Assembly: GCA_948999435.1 (NCBI GenBank)
Contig: CARJCM010000046.1
Span: forward strand, 1 to 10,693
Origin: an uncultured Bacilli bacterium
GTDB taxonomy: Bacteria > Bacillota_I > Bacilli_A > RF39 > UBA660
DNA: 10,693 nucleotides
Direction: 5' to 3'
This document shows positions 1 through 6,722 of the stretch, one piece after another (the first letter of the stretch is position 1; the number at the start of each line of letters is the position of its first letter). Position numbers and translations under genes: made by a program. The notes under the pieces are model-generated. The model saw nothing but the letters and a program-made list of their open reading frames with translations, ran no database searches and was not told where the DNA came from.

Positions 1-186
1 GTAACCTGTTGTTGGTACTTCATTTACTATATTATAATTAGTTCCATCTTCACTAGTGTTTATGGCTAATTCTGTATTATAATTATTAGTGATATTTTCT
101 TTCATTAATTTATCTTTCTTTATAAATGGTAATATACTTACTAATCCTATTATACTTATTCCTACTATTAATATTTTCTTTTTCAT
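1..186 (-). CDS. membrane-anchored small surface protein, C-terminus beyond the window
   Basis: Only the first 62 codons are present; the gene reads leftwards off the edge. ATG at 186 follows AAAGGG about 6 nt upstream, which fixes the start. The product begins with a Lys run (residues 2-4) and a hydrophobic segment (about 5-21, ILIVGISIIGLVSILPFI), then a second Lys-rich stretch and a polar Asn/Thr/Glu-rich tail ending NEVPTTGY at the edge. This is a signal anchor or uncleaved leader with an extracytoplasmic tail; no lipobox Cys is visible. It has its own promoter (305-333) and a leader of about 110 nt. I do not recognise a family. It may be a pilin-like or other exported protein, but the visible part does not decide. 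Confidence 0.6.
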   Translation of the reverse strand, partial: MKKKILIVGISIIGLVSILPFIKKDKLMKENITNNYNTELAINTSEDGTNYNIVNEVPTTGY

Positions 187-304
187 ATTTTACCCTTTCT
201 ATTTATTGATTATAATACTTTAAATAATCCTTTTCATTACATTCGACAAAACATGTCAAAACTTATCCATTGTTGTCTATTGTATTTTTCTAATGTATAT
301 TTTT

Positions 305-333
305 ATTATACAATAATATTGAGTATTTTTCAA
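305..333 (-). promoter_or_regulatory. sigma-A promoter for the left-edge gene
   Basis: Minus-strand TTGAAA (333-328), a 17-nt spacer and a perfect TATAAT (310-305). Transcription would start near 298, leaving a leader of about 110 nt before ATG 186. A second, weaker TATAAT lies close to the start codon (about 213-208) with a poor -35, so a proximal promoter is also possible. Confidence 0.6.
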
Positions 334-405
334 TATAATAGTCACAGCAAGTGTTTATTATGAATTTTCTGGATATTTTATTTTAAAAATGTAATTTTTT
401 ATAAA

Positions 406-435
406 ATAAAAAAATAATGACTGTTAATCATTATT
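406..435 (-). terminator. AT-rich terminator after the MFS gene
   Basis: Read on the minus strand, AATAATGA (435-428) pairs perfectly with TCATTATT (420-413) across a 7-nt loop. A T-rich tract broken by one A follows. The stem overlaps the MFS stop codon. The stem is all AT except one G-C pair, so it is weak, but its position at the operon end fits. Confidence 0.45.
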
Positions 436-1627
436 AATTCTTTTTAGTTATTAATATAGTTCCAATTATATAATGGATTATTCCGATAATTAAAGCTGGT
501 AAAGCAAAATATTTTATATCTAAATTATATGTTATACCACATATTATAGTTCCTAAACCATTACCAAGTAGTGATGTACAATATTTTAATACTACTAAAA
601 ATAAAGAATACTTTTCATCTACTTTATTAATAAAATAACCACTAAATATAAAGTTATATATACATTCACTTAATAATAAATATATTATACCTATTAATAA
701 TATTTCTTTTGAACCTATTAAAAAGATAAGCAAATAAAATATTATTCTTAAACCAAATTTAAATATCATATTTATATGATCATTTTTAAATTTTAAATAT
801 TTAACGATAATTATAGCCAGAATATTAGAAATAATTCCTAAGAATAAGATAATATAACTTGCGATTTCTGGTTTAAAGTTTAGTTTTTCTGTAAGTGTTA
901 ATAAAGGCATTCCCATTATTGAAGACCAGACAATCCCTGATATTAGATTTGTTACTAGAAAAAGAAGAAATACTTTATTTTTATTAAAATATTTAAATGA
1001 TTCTTTTAAATCTAAATTATTATTGGCTTTGTTATTTTTTAAATTAATATTTGTAAAAACTATAAAAGATATAAATAAGAATATTACAGATAATAAATAA
1101 CATATGTTATAATCAATTACTTTACTCCCTATTGTTTTTCCTAAAATAATTGAAGCGATTAAAAAACCTAACTTATTAAATAAAGATTCTACTACATCCT
1201 TTTTTGTATATATCTCATCATTCTTATTTATAGTCATTATTAAAGGATAAATACTAGATAATATTAGTTCTGTAAAAGCAATATCAAAAAACATTAAAAA
1301 TTTTATTAAAACTACTTTATTCGTATTATTTAGACAAATTAGAATTGTACTTGTTAACATTTTTAATATTAATGATATGGTTATTCCATCTTTTAATTTA
1401 CTTGTACTTACTTTTAATGTGAAAAATAATAATACTAAGACTGTAATTATACTGGATATACCTATAACTCTACTTATACTACTAGCATTTAAATTATTAG
1501 CATTCATCCATAAATCGCGATAATTATTAAATAAACCTAGTGAAAATCCAAATAGACTTAAGAATATAAGTATTTGGGTACTTTTATTTAATTTTTTATT
1601 TAATGTTCTTATCATATTCAATGTCAT
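434..1627 (-). CDS. MFS-like 12-helix membrane transporter
   Basis: 397 aa and very hydrophobic. About 12 transmembrane segments can be drawn (roughly 18-35, 51-71, 80-98, 105-130, 150-168, 174-192, 217-240, 257-276, 287-305, 307-327, 342-365, 373-393). A longer polar loop near 195-215 splits it into two six-helix halves, the usual MFS layout. The first helix region, LFGFSLGLFNNYRDLW, resembles helix 1 of MFS exporters. The substrate cannot be told; there is no clear drug-efflux signature. It is the last gene of a three-gene operon and its start overlaps the end of the upstream gene by 32 nt, which suggests translational coupling. Neither ATG (1627, or 1615 four codons in) has a good ribosome site, so the start is uncertain. 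Confidence 0.7.
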   Translation of the reverse strand: MTLNMIRTLNKKLNKSTQILIFLSLFGFSLGLFNNYRDLWMNANNLNASSISRVIGISSIITVLVLLFFTLKVSTSKLKDGITISLILKMLTSTILICLNNTNKVVLIKFLMFFDIAFTELILSSIYPLIMTINKNDEIYTKKDVVESLFNKLGFLIASIILGKTIGSKVIDYNICYLLSVIFLFISFIVFTNINLKNNKANNNLDLKESFKYFNKNKVFLLFLVTNLISGIVWSSIMGMPLLTLTEKLNFKPEIASYIILFLGIISNILAIIIVKYLKFKNDHINMIFKFGLRIIFYLLIFLIGSKEILLIGIIYLLLSECIYNFIFSGYFINKVDEKYSLFLVVLKYCTSLLGNGLGTIICGITYNLDIKYFALPALIIGIIHYIIGTILITKKN

Positions 1628-2786
1628 TTATTTCATATTTCTTTTTACTAGCGATGTGACTCATAATTTTAGTAACTGAAAAACCAATAAGGGCTAAAAC
1701 AAAGAAATAGACTAGACCAAATATACTGAATCTTGGTTCTGATTCGGTGAATAAATCAATTAGTGAAGCTCCAACACCCATTGCTGTTACGATTGTTAAA
1801 TCAGAGATTGATTTGTTAGTAACATCGCCTTTTAAATTGTTAAATAATTTACCAGCACTATTGACATAATTACTAGTCATCTTCCATAAATCTTTGATAT
1901 ATGATAAAGTGTTATTTAATGTTTCATAACGATATCCGATTAAATCAAGGGATTCTCTTAAACTAACATCATCTTTTGCTAATCTCTCTCTTGTTTTTAT
2001 ATAACTGCTCATTTGATTTATTCGGCCTTCAATTAAATTGACAGTTTTGGCATATCCATCTATTTTATTACTACATTTTATTATTTCTTTGCCTGTAATA
2101 TTGGCATTTTCTTTAACATCAGCGATTTTTTCCCATATGATTCGATGCATATTTAAATATCTATGTAATTGAGCTTTAAATTCTCTAATAAATATCTGTT
2201 CTTCAATATATCTTTCAACTTCTATTTCTGATGCTTTTTTGTTATTTATAAAGTAGTAAATGTCTCCTCTATCTATATCATATTTCTCACTAGAATATTC
2301 AAAATATTTTTGATTCTCAGTTTTTGATATTAATAAATCTATGTCTTCTTTTGTTCCTTTATTTAATACAATAAAGTATGGGTATACACTTTTAATATTT
2401 GCAAGTTCTTTTGGTACAGGTGCTCCTAAACTGAAAATATAATTTATCGCTTTACTTAAACAATTTTCATAATAGTCTGCTAAAAAGTCTGTTTCTCTAA
2501 ATACTGATATATCTACTATATCGTTTTTATGTAAGGTTATTAACCCATCTTCAAATACTTTAATCGCTATATTACTATTTGTTGTATATGTTAAATATTC
2601 TAAACCTTCAATTTTGTAGTGAACTCCAATATCTCGATTTATGTCTAAAGCTTCCCATAATTTAATTAATTTATTTTTGTCTAATTTTAACTGCGATGTT
2701 CCATACTTTAAAAAGTCATATACTTCACTTAATTGTAAGGTGGTTCTTTGAAACCAACCTCCGATATATATACCACCTATTTTCAT
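1596..2786 (-). CDS. uncharacterised coiled-coil protein with C-terminal membrane segments
   Basis: 396 aa. Residues 1-180 look like a mixed alpha/beta soluble domain that opens with a Gly-rich, aromatic segment (GGIYIGGWFQRTTLQLSEVY, residues 4-23). Residues 185-320 are almost wholly helical and charged, a likely coiled coil. Residues about 328-347 (moderate) and 354-377 (strong) are hydrophobic, followed by a short basic/acidic tail. A soluble N-domain, long helices and two C-terminal membrane helices resemble the topology of RMD1/DUF155 or CorA-like proteins, but no diagnostic motif (such as CorA GMN) is present, so I assign no function. AGAGG about 7 nt before ATG 2786 supports the start. 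The gene begins 1 nt after the GNAT stop and overlaps the MFS start. It is visibly less AT-rich than its neighbours. Confidence 0.75.
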   Translation of the reverse strand: MKIGGIYIGGWFQRTTLQLSEVYDFLKYGTSQLKLDKNKLIKLWEALDINRDIGVHYKIEGLEYLTYTTNSNIAIKVFEDGLITLHKNDIVDISVFRETDFLADYYENCLSKAINYIFSLGAPVPKELANIKSVYPYFIVLNKGTKEDIDLLISKTENQKYFEYSSEKYDIDRGDIYYFINNKKASEIEVERYIEEQIFIREFKAQLHRYLNMHRIIWEKIADVKENANITGKEIIKCSNKIDGYAKTVNLIEGRINQMSSYIKTRERLAKDDVSLRESLDLIGYRYETLNNTLSYIKDLWKMTSNYVNSAGKLFNNLKGDVTNKSISDLTIVTAMGVGASLIDLFTESEPRFSIFGLVYFFVLALIGFSVTKIMSHIASKKKYEINDIEYDKNIK

Positions 2787-2787
2787 G

Positions 2788-3225
2788 TTATACCTCTTTA
2801 GAAAAGAAGCCTGCTTCTACTAATTCAAATCCATATTTTTTATAACAAGCATGAGCGGCTGTTCTAAAATTCTTACTCCATAATACTACTTCTTTACAGT
2901 TATTATCTTTTGCTATTTTAAATAATACATCTAAAAGATATGATGCAATATGATGTCTTCTATAATCTGGGTCAACACATACGTGATTAAGCAAACCATA
3001 TGATGCCATTGGTGTATAAATAGTCTTAATTATTGTTAGTTTAGCATGTGCAATAATCTTGCCATCTAATACACCATTAATATAAATGTTGTTAGAATCA
3101 TTCATTGTTTCTATATATACTTTCTTAGCATATTCATAATCATTAAATTCATCAAAACATTTATTGCATAATGCTAGTGTTGCTTCTATATCCCTTTCTT
3201 CCATACTCTTAAATATAACTTCCAT
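2788..3225 (-). CDS. GNAT-family N-acetyltransferase
   Basis: 145 aa, the usual length for a single GNAT domain, which transfers acetyl from acetyl-CoA to an amine. The N-terminal EERDIEATLALCNKCF helix, a central beta region, motif A (HVCVDPDYRRHHIASYLL, residues 81-98) and motif B (RTAAHACYKKYGFELVEAGF, 121-140) are all in order. In motif A the canonical R-x-x-G-x-G/A pyrophosphate loop reads RRHHIA: His92 replaces the first Gly and Ala94 the second. Acetyl-CoA binding may therefore be altered, although such variants do occur. The substrate is unknown. A strong ribosome site (AGAGGTG, 7 nt before ATG) and an extended -10 promoter just upstream fix the start. First gene of the operon with the coiled-coil and MFS genes. 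Confidence 0.85.
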   Translation of the reverse strand: MEVIFKSMEERDIEATLALCNKCFDEFNDYEYAKKVYIETMNDSNNIYINGVLDGKIIAHAKLTIIKTIYTPMASYGLLNHVCVDPDYRRHHIASYLLDVLFKIAKDNNCKEVVLWSKNFRTAAHACYKKYGFELVEAGFFSKEV

Positions 3226-3249
3226 ATTTTCACACCTCTATTCTTTATA

Positions 3250-3279
3250 AGTATATCATATTTGTAATATTAAAGACAA
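3250..3279 (-). promoter_or_regulatory. extended -10 promoter of the GNAT operon
   Basis: Minus strand TTGTCT (3279-3274), 18-nt spacer ending in TGA, then TATACT (3255-3250). The TGn before the -10 compensates for the imperfect -35. The start would be near 3243, only a few bases before the ribosome site. Confidence 0.6.
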
Positions 3280-3342
3280 TATTTTATATTTAAAAGTTAA
3301 AATATGTCGGAATTTGTCGAGCGCTTTTCTGTACTAATAAAG

Positions 3343-3377
3343 TATAATTTTTATAATAGAATCTTATAGAAACGAGG
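3343..3377 (+). promoter_or_regulatory. candidate -10 and ribosome site of the nuclease gene
   Basis: TATAAT occurs at 3343-3348 and again at 3352-3357, but neither has a convincing -35. GAGG at 3374-3377 lies 5 nt before ATG 3383 and decides that start. TTTGTCGA at 3313-3320 lies just upstream. Confidence 0.35.
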
Positions 3378-3382
3378 CTTCT

Positions 3383-3925
3383 ATGAATAAACTTGATGTT
3401 AAAAATTATATTGATATTACTAAAGAATGGTTAGAAAATGCTACTCCTAATAGTCATGTAGTTAAAGATTTATCTTATTTTAATCATAATGATATTAAAT
3501 ATTATGTTGATGGTAAGAATGTAGTTTTAGATTATAAAAATAAGGAACTTGAAATAGCTATATGGTTAGAGAATACTTTTGGTGGTGAAATATTTATGCT
3601 TCCTAGAATAAATAAACCCGATGGAATTAAGACTGCTGATTATTTATGGAATGGCGAATATTGGGATTTAAAAGAAATATTTGGAAGTGGAAAAAATATT
3701 TTATATCATGCAATTGAATATCAAAGAAAGCAAGCCCCTAATTTTATTTTTGACTTTTCTAATTCTAAACTTAGTATTGCCGAAATTTATGTTAGAGTAG
3801 AAAAATTATTTCAATTAAAAAAACTTGATTGGTTAAATACTATTATCGTAAAAAAACATAATAATACTTTATTTATTTTAAAAAAGCAGCCCCTCCGATT
3901 AACGGTGGGACCACTTCGTAGTTAA
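3383..3925 (+). CDS. CdiA-CT-like PD-(D/E)XK nuclease (toxin-type domain)
   Basis: 180 aa. After a helical N-terminus (1-20), the segment TPNSHVV...YYVDGKNVVLDY (21-51) leads into a nuclease-like core: E57 in ELEIAIWLENTFGGEI, D86 in KTADYLW, D95 and K97 in WDLK, and Q117 in RKQAPNFIFDF. The E...D...DxK...Q order matches the PD-(D/E)XK-type domain found at the C-termini of contact-dependent inhibition toxins and of some phage SPP1 gp7-type head proteins. Here it stands alone, with no delivery domain, signal peptide or obvious immunity gene beside it. It is likely to cut tRNA or DNA, but the target is not visible. It is divergent from the GNAT operon and convergent with deoD. The last 13 residues (168-180) are encoded by the convergent operon's terminator, so the native end was probably near residue 168. 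Confidence 0.6.
   Translation: MNKLDVKNYIDITKEWLENATPNSHVVKDLSYFNHNDIKYYVDGKNVVLDYKNKELEIAIWLENTFGGEIFMLPRINKPDGIKTADYLWNGEYWDLKEIFGSGKNILYHAIEYQRKQAPNFIFDFSNSKLSIAEIYVRVEKLFQLKKLDWLNTIIVKKHNNTLFILKKQPLRLTVGPLRS
3880..3914 (-). terminator. intrinsic terminator of the eno-deoD operon
   Basis: In minus-strand RNA, 3914-3903 pairs with 3897-3886 over 12 positions (eight Watson-Crick pairs, three G-U wobbles, one A-A mismatch) around a 5-nt loop, and a run of six T follows (3885-3880). The wobbles pair only in the minus-strand RNA, and the T-run is on that side, so it is directional. It lies inside the last codons of the convergent nuclease gene. Confidence 0.75.
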
Positions 3926-3955
3926 ATTATATTATATTTATAACTTAATGTCAAA

Positions 3956-4681
3956 TTATTTTATGATTGATTCTAAAGCTAAATTAATCATATCATTAAG
4001 TTTTGTTTGTCTATCTTCTGGTGATAATACCACTTTTGAATATTTGGAATCTACTACTGTCATCAAAGTTGTGGCTTCACATTCCATATTATTGGCTACA
4101 TGAACTAAACCAAACCCTTCCATTTCTTCACCAAGAATTTCATAACTCTTAGGAATACGATTTAATACTCGCTCATAATCAATGTAAGGACCAAATACAT
4201 CCATTGTTGTAGTCATACCATAATGAATACTCATTTTTAATTCCTTAGCTGTTTCTAATATTGTTTTGTTTAATTCTTTACTGGCTTCTACTACATTGCC
4301 AACATAGTTATTATATGTATAGGCAAAATTGGATTCTGAGAAAATATCTTTTGTTAAGATAATCTCACCAATATCAGCTTTAGGACTTACTGCTCCACAT
4401 GTTCCTATTCTAATAATTTTTTTAACATTATAAAAATGAATCAGCTCAAAAGCATATATACTAACACTTGGCATTCCCATTCCATGAGCCATAACTGTTA
4501 CTTTCTTTCCTTTATATTCTCCTGTATACCCGAGCATATTTCTAATACTTGTTACAAGTTTGGCATTACTTAAAAAATTTTCAGCGATATATTTAGCTCG
4601 AAGCGGATCTCCTGGCATTATTACTATTGGTGCTATATCAGCATTCGCAGCAATATGAATTGGTGTATCTCCTATAAACAT
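3956..4681 (-). CDS. deoD: purine nucleoside phosphorylase, DeoD type
   Basis: Cleaves purine (deoxy)nucleosides with phosphate to the base and (deoxy)ribose-1-phosphate in cytosolic purine salvage; the family is hexameric. Numbering from the longer TTG start (4690): TPIHIA (H12, matching E. coli His4), the phosphate loop MPGDPLRAKY (G27, R31), R50, RIGTCGA (R94, T97), the nucleoside site GEEMEGFG (E189, M190, E191), catalytic D214 and R227 in EDRQTKLNDM. All catalytic positions are present; the residue before D214 is Val instead of Ser. Length is normal. I prefer ATG 4681 (241 aa) because TTG 4690 lies only 3 nt after the AGAGGG site; 12 nt to the ATG is long but workable. Last gene of the eno operon, with a terminator following. 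Confidence 0.93.
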   Translation of the reverse strand: MFIGDTPIHIAANADIAPIVIMPGDPLRAKYIAENFLSNAKLVTSIRNMLGYTGEYKGKKVTVMAHGMGMPSVSIYAFELIHFYNVKKIIRIGTCGAVSPKADIGEIILTKDIFSESNFAYTYNNYVGNVVEASKELNKTILETAKELKMSIHYGMTTTMDVFGPYIDYERVLNRIPKSYEILGEEMEGFGLVHVANNMECEATTLMTVVDSKYSKVVLSPEDRQTKLNDMINLALESIIK

Positions 4682-4745
4682 TCTAATCAACTTCCCTCTA
4701 TTATAATATTAACATTTTTTTTAGGTTTATTAAAGGGGTTCTTGA

Positions 4746-5282
4746 TTATTTTACATTTTTTATGAGTTCTCTTATTTTTTGTTCATCTTTTGATTGTTGT
4801 TCTCGGTATTCAGCACTATTTAATTCACTTGATGCATCACTAAAATAAAAACCATCATTGTATTTTCTTAGAGCAAATATGTTCATTTTGATATCTACTG
4901 GTAATTCAATACTTATTATTATTTCATAAAATAAGGGATAGTTTTCTTGATATAATGTTAGTAAATCTATATTATATAAATAGCTTAAATATATTAAATA
5001 ACTTCTTAATTTAGAATCACTATTATCTCTTAAGTCACCTATTTTATTATATATTGGAGCATATAATCCATAAGTAGGTGTTAATCTAAAATCTGCGATT
5101 CTTAAATCTCTTATATCCAAACCTTCTTTATTTAATAATTTTAAATCTTTATCAAACGAAACTATATGCAATAACTTTATCTTTGTTTTTAATAATCTTC
5201 TTTCTTTTATTATTTCTTCTAATGTTGTACTACCTTCTACATTACTTCTGGTTATTACTTTTAATTCTGGTATTTTGGGCAT
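4746..5282 (-). CDS. hypothetical 178-aa protein between eno and deoD
   Basis: I do not recognise this family. It is soluble, with no signal peptide or membrane segment. Residues 20-40 are helical and basic; 42-80 have an LLNKEGLDIRDLRIADFR segment; 90-130 form Tyr/Leu-rich amphipathic helices (LRSYLIYLSYLYNIDLLTLY); 131-155 look like beta strands (FALRKYNDGFYFSDA); the C-terminus is a charged, glutamine-rich helix (EQQSKDEQKIRELIKNVK). The overall pattern could be an adaptor or a phage-type accessory protein, but this is only an impression. ATG 5282 follows a very strong AAGGGAGG by 9 nt, and that site is folded into a stem (5287-5318). It lies 48 nt after eno and 64 nt before deoD on the same strand, so it is probably co-transcribed. 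Confidence 0.7.
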   Translation of the reverse strand: MPKIPELKVITRSNVEGSTTLEEIIKERRLLKTKIKLLHIVSFDKDLKLLNKEGLDIRDLRIADFRLTPTYGLYAPIYNKIGDLRDNSDSKLRSYLIYLSYLYNIDLLTLYQENYPLFYEIIISIELPVDIKMNIFALRKYNDGFYFSDASSELNSAEYREQQSKDEQKIRELIKNVK

Positions 5283-5286
5283 AATA

Positions 5287-5318
5287 ATAAGCCTCCCTTT
5301 TCTATAAGAGAAGCTTAT
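5287..5318 (-). promoter_or_regulatory. stem-loop that sequesters the Shine-Dalgarno of the 178-aa gene
   Basis: In minus-strand RNA, 5318-5306 pairs with 5299-5287 as an uninterrupted 13-bp stem (two G-U wobbles) around a 6-nt loop. The GGGAGG ribosome site (5297-5292) is wholly inside the 3' arm. No T-run follows, so it is not a usual terminator. It could limit translation of the second operon gene, act as a binding site for a regulator, or protect the eno mRNA 3' end. Confidence 0.6.
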
Positions 5319-5330
5319 GCTCGTTCTTGA

Positions 5331-6563
5331 TTATTTATTCATTAATTTTTCTTCTATTCTGATTAATCGATTGTACTTAGCTATTCTTTCGCCTCTAGAC
5401 ATAGAACCAGTTTTAATAAACGGTAAAGATAATCCTACTGCAAAATCAGCTATAAATGTGTCTTCTGTTTCACCACTTCGATGACTTATAATCATTTTAT
5501 AATTTAATTTTCTAGCTAGTAATATTGTTTTTATCATTTCAGTTACTGTTCCTATTTGATTGGCTTTTAATAAAATAGCATTACCTGCTTTTTTATTGGC
5601 ACCTTCTTCTAAATATTTTTTATTAGTAACAAAATAATCGTCACCTACTAACATAACTTTTTCTCCAATTATTTTTGTTAAAACCGCTAGAGATTCAAAA
5701 TCATCTTCTTCAAATGGATCTTCTATACTTATGATTGGATATTTGTTTACTAAAGTAACATAATACTTAATTAATTCATCACTTGTTAAGTCTCTTTTAT
5801 CAATATGATATGTTTTAGTTCCTTTATTATATAATTCACTAGCTGCTACATCTAGTGCAATACATATATCTTTTCCTGGAATATACCCTGCTTTATTTAT
5901 AGCTTCCATGATTAAATCTAATGCTAAAGTGTTATTCTCTAAATTGGGAGCAAATCCACCTTCATCGCCCACTGCAGTGCTTAATTTTCGCTCTTTTAAG
6001 ATACTTTTTAAGGTATGAAATACTTCACTTGCTACTCTTACTCTTTCTTTAATTGTTTTAACTAGAGGTACAATCATAAACTCTTGAATATCAATATTGT
6101 TATCAGCATGCGCTCCTCCATTAACAATGTTTATCATTGGTATTGGAATACTTACTTTACCACTACTTAAATATGCATATAATTCTTTATTTTCTACCAT
6201 TGCACTTGCTTTGAAACATGCGAGTGATACTGCTAAGCATGCATTAGCACCTAAATTACTTTTATTTTCTGTGCCATCTAAATCTAATAATATTTTATCT
6301 ATTGTAACTTGCTCTAATTCTTTATTTACTAAATTATCTTTGATGATTGTATTAATATTATTAACTGCTTTTAATACTCCTTTTCCTAAATAACGATTAT
6401 TATCATTGTCTCTTAACTCTAATGCTTCTCTAGAACCTGTTGATGCGCCTGATGGGACAGATGCTCTCGCAGTTATACCATTTTCTAAAGTTACTTCAGC
6501 TTCAACTGTTGGATTTCCTCTACTATCTAATATTTCTCTTCCGATTATATTTATTATTTTCAT
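5331..6563 (-). CDS. eno: enolase (2-phosphoglycerate dehydratase)
   Basis: Glycolytic enzyme that converts 2-phosphoglycerate to phosphoenolpyruvate; Mg2+-dependent and cytosolic. 410 aa, slightly shorter than the usual 430 or so. Motifs in order: ILDSRGNPTVE (11-21), loop VPSGASTG (36-43), GGAHADNNIDIQEFM (149-163, with H152 and E161), VGDEGGFAPN (198-207, acid/base E201), ALDVAASE (236-243, metal ligand D238), IEDPF (280-284, E281), GDDYFVTN (307-314, D308), LLKANQIGT (331-339, catalytic K333), ISHRSGETED (359-368) and K384. All catalytic and metal residues are kept. The Tyr in GDDYF, where Leu is usual, is a mild variant. Start ATG 6563 has a weak ribosome site (GTGG), but the N-terminus matches the family exactly. 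First gene of the eno, 178-aa, deoD operon. Confidence 0.97.
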   Translation of the reverse strand: MKIINIIGREILDSRGNPTVEAEVTLENGITARASVPSGASTGSREALELRDNDNNRYLGKGVLKAVNNINTIIKDNLVNKELEQVTIDKILLDLDGTENKSNLGANACLAVSLACFKASAMVENKELYAYLSSGKVSIPIPMINIVNGGAHADNNIDIQEFMIVPLVKTIKERVRVASEVFHTLKSILKERKLSTAVGDEGGFAPNLENNTLALDLIMEAINKAGYIPGKDICIALDVAASELYNKGTKTYHIDKRDLTSDELIKYYVTLVNKYPIISIEDPFEEDDFESLAVLTKIIGEKVMLVGDDYFVTNKKYLEEGANKKAGNAILLKANQIGTVTEMIKTILLARKLNYKMIISHRSGETEDTFIADFAVGLSLPFIKTGSMSRGERIAKYNRLIRIEEKLMNK

Positions 6564-6586
6564 TTACTACCACGTCTTTCGTTATT

Positions 6587-6616
6587 AGTATACCAAATTT
6601 TAAGGTTTTTTATCAA
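6587..6616 (-). promoter_or_regulatory. extended -10 promoter of the eno operon
   Basis: Minus strand TTGATA (6616-6611), 18-nt spacer ending in TGG, then TATACT (6592-6587). Both hexamers match 5 of 6 and the TGn extension is present, as expected for a highly expressed glycolytic gene. Predicted start near 6580. Confidence 0.7.
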
Positions 6617-6673
6617 TAGTTTTGCTCTTTAATTGATTATTTTACATCTATTTTCTTTATTTTGTTAATATCC

Positions 6674-6702
6674 TAGACTTAAAGCATTCTTTTTGTTACA
6701 AT
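6674..6702 (+). promoter_or_regulatory. extended -10 promoter of the alanine-racemase-like gene
   Basis: TAGACT (6674-6679), 17-nt spacer ending in TGT, then TACAAT (6697-6702). Transcription would start near 6709, giving a leader of only about 14 nt. It is divergent from the eno promoter about 60 bp away. Confidence 0.5.
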
Positions 6703-6722
6703 TATTCTAAGGGTGGAAATGA

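Noticed and set aside
3886..3914. GGTGGGACC resembles the core of a T-box riboswitch.
   Set aside because: There is no stem I or specifier loop around it, and no amino-acid gene follows in either direction. The pairing and the T-run make it a terminator of the deoD operon.
6097..6588. Open frames on the plus strand over eno.
   Set aside because: They lie opposite conserved enolase motifs and have no ribosome sites. They are shadows.
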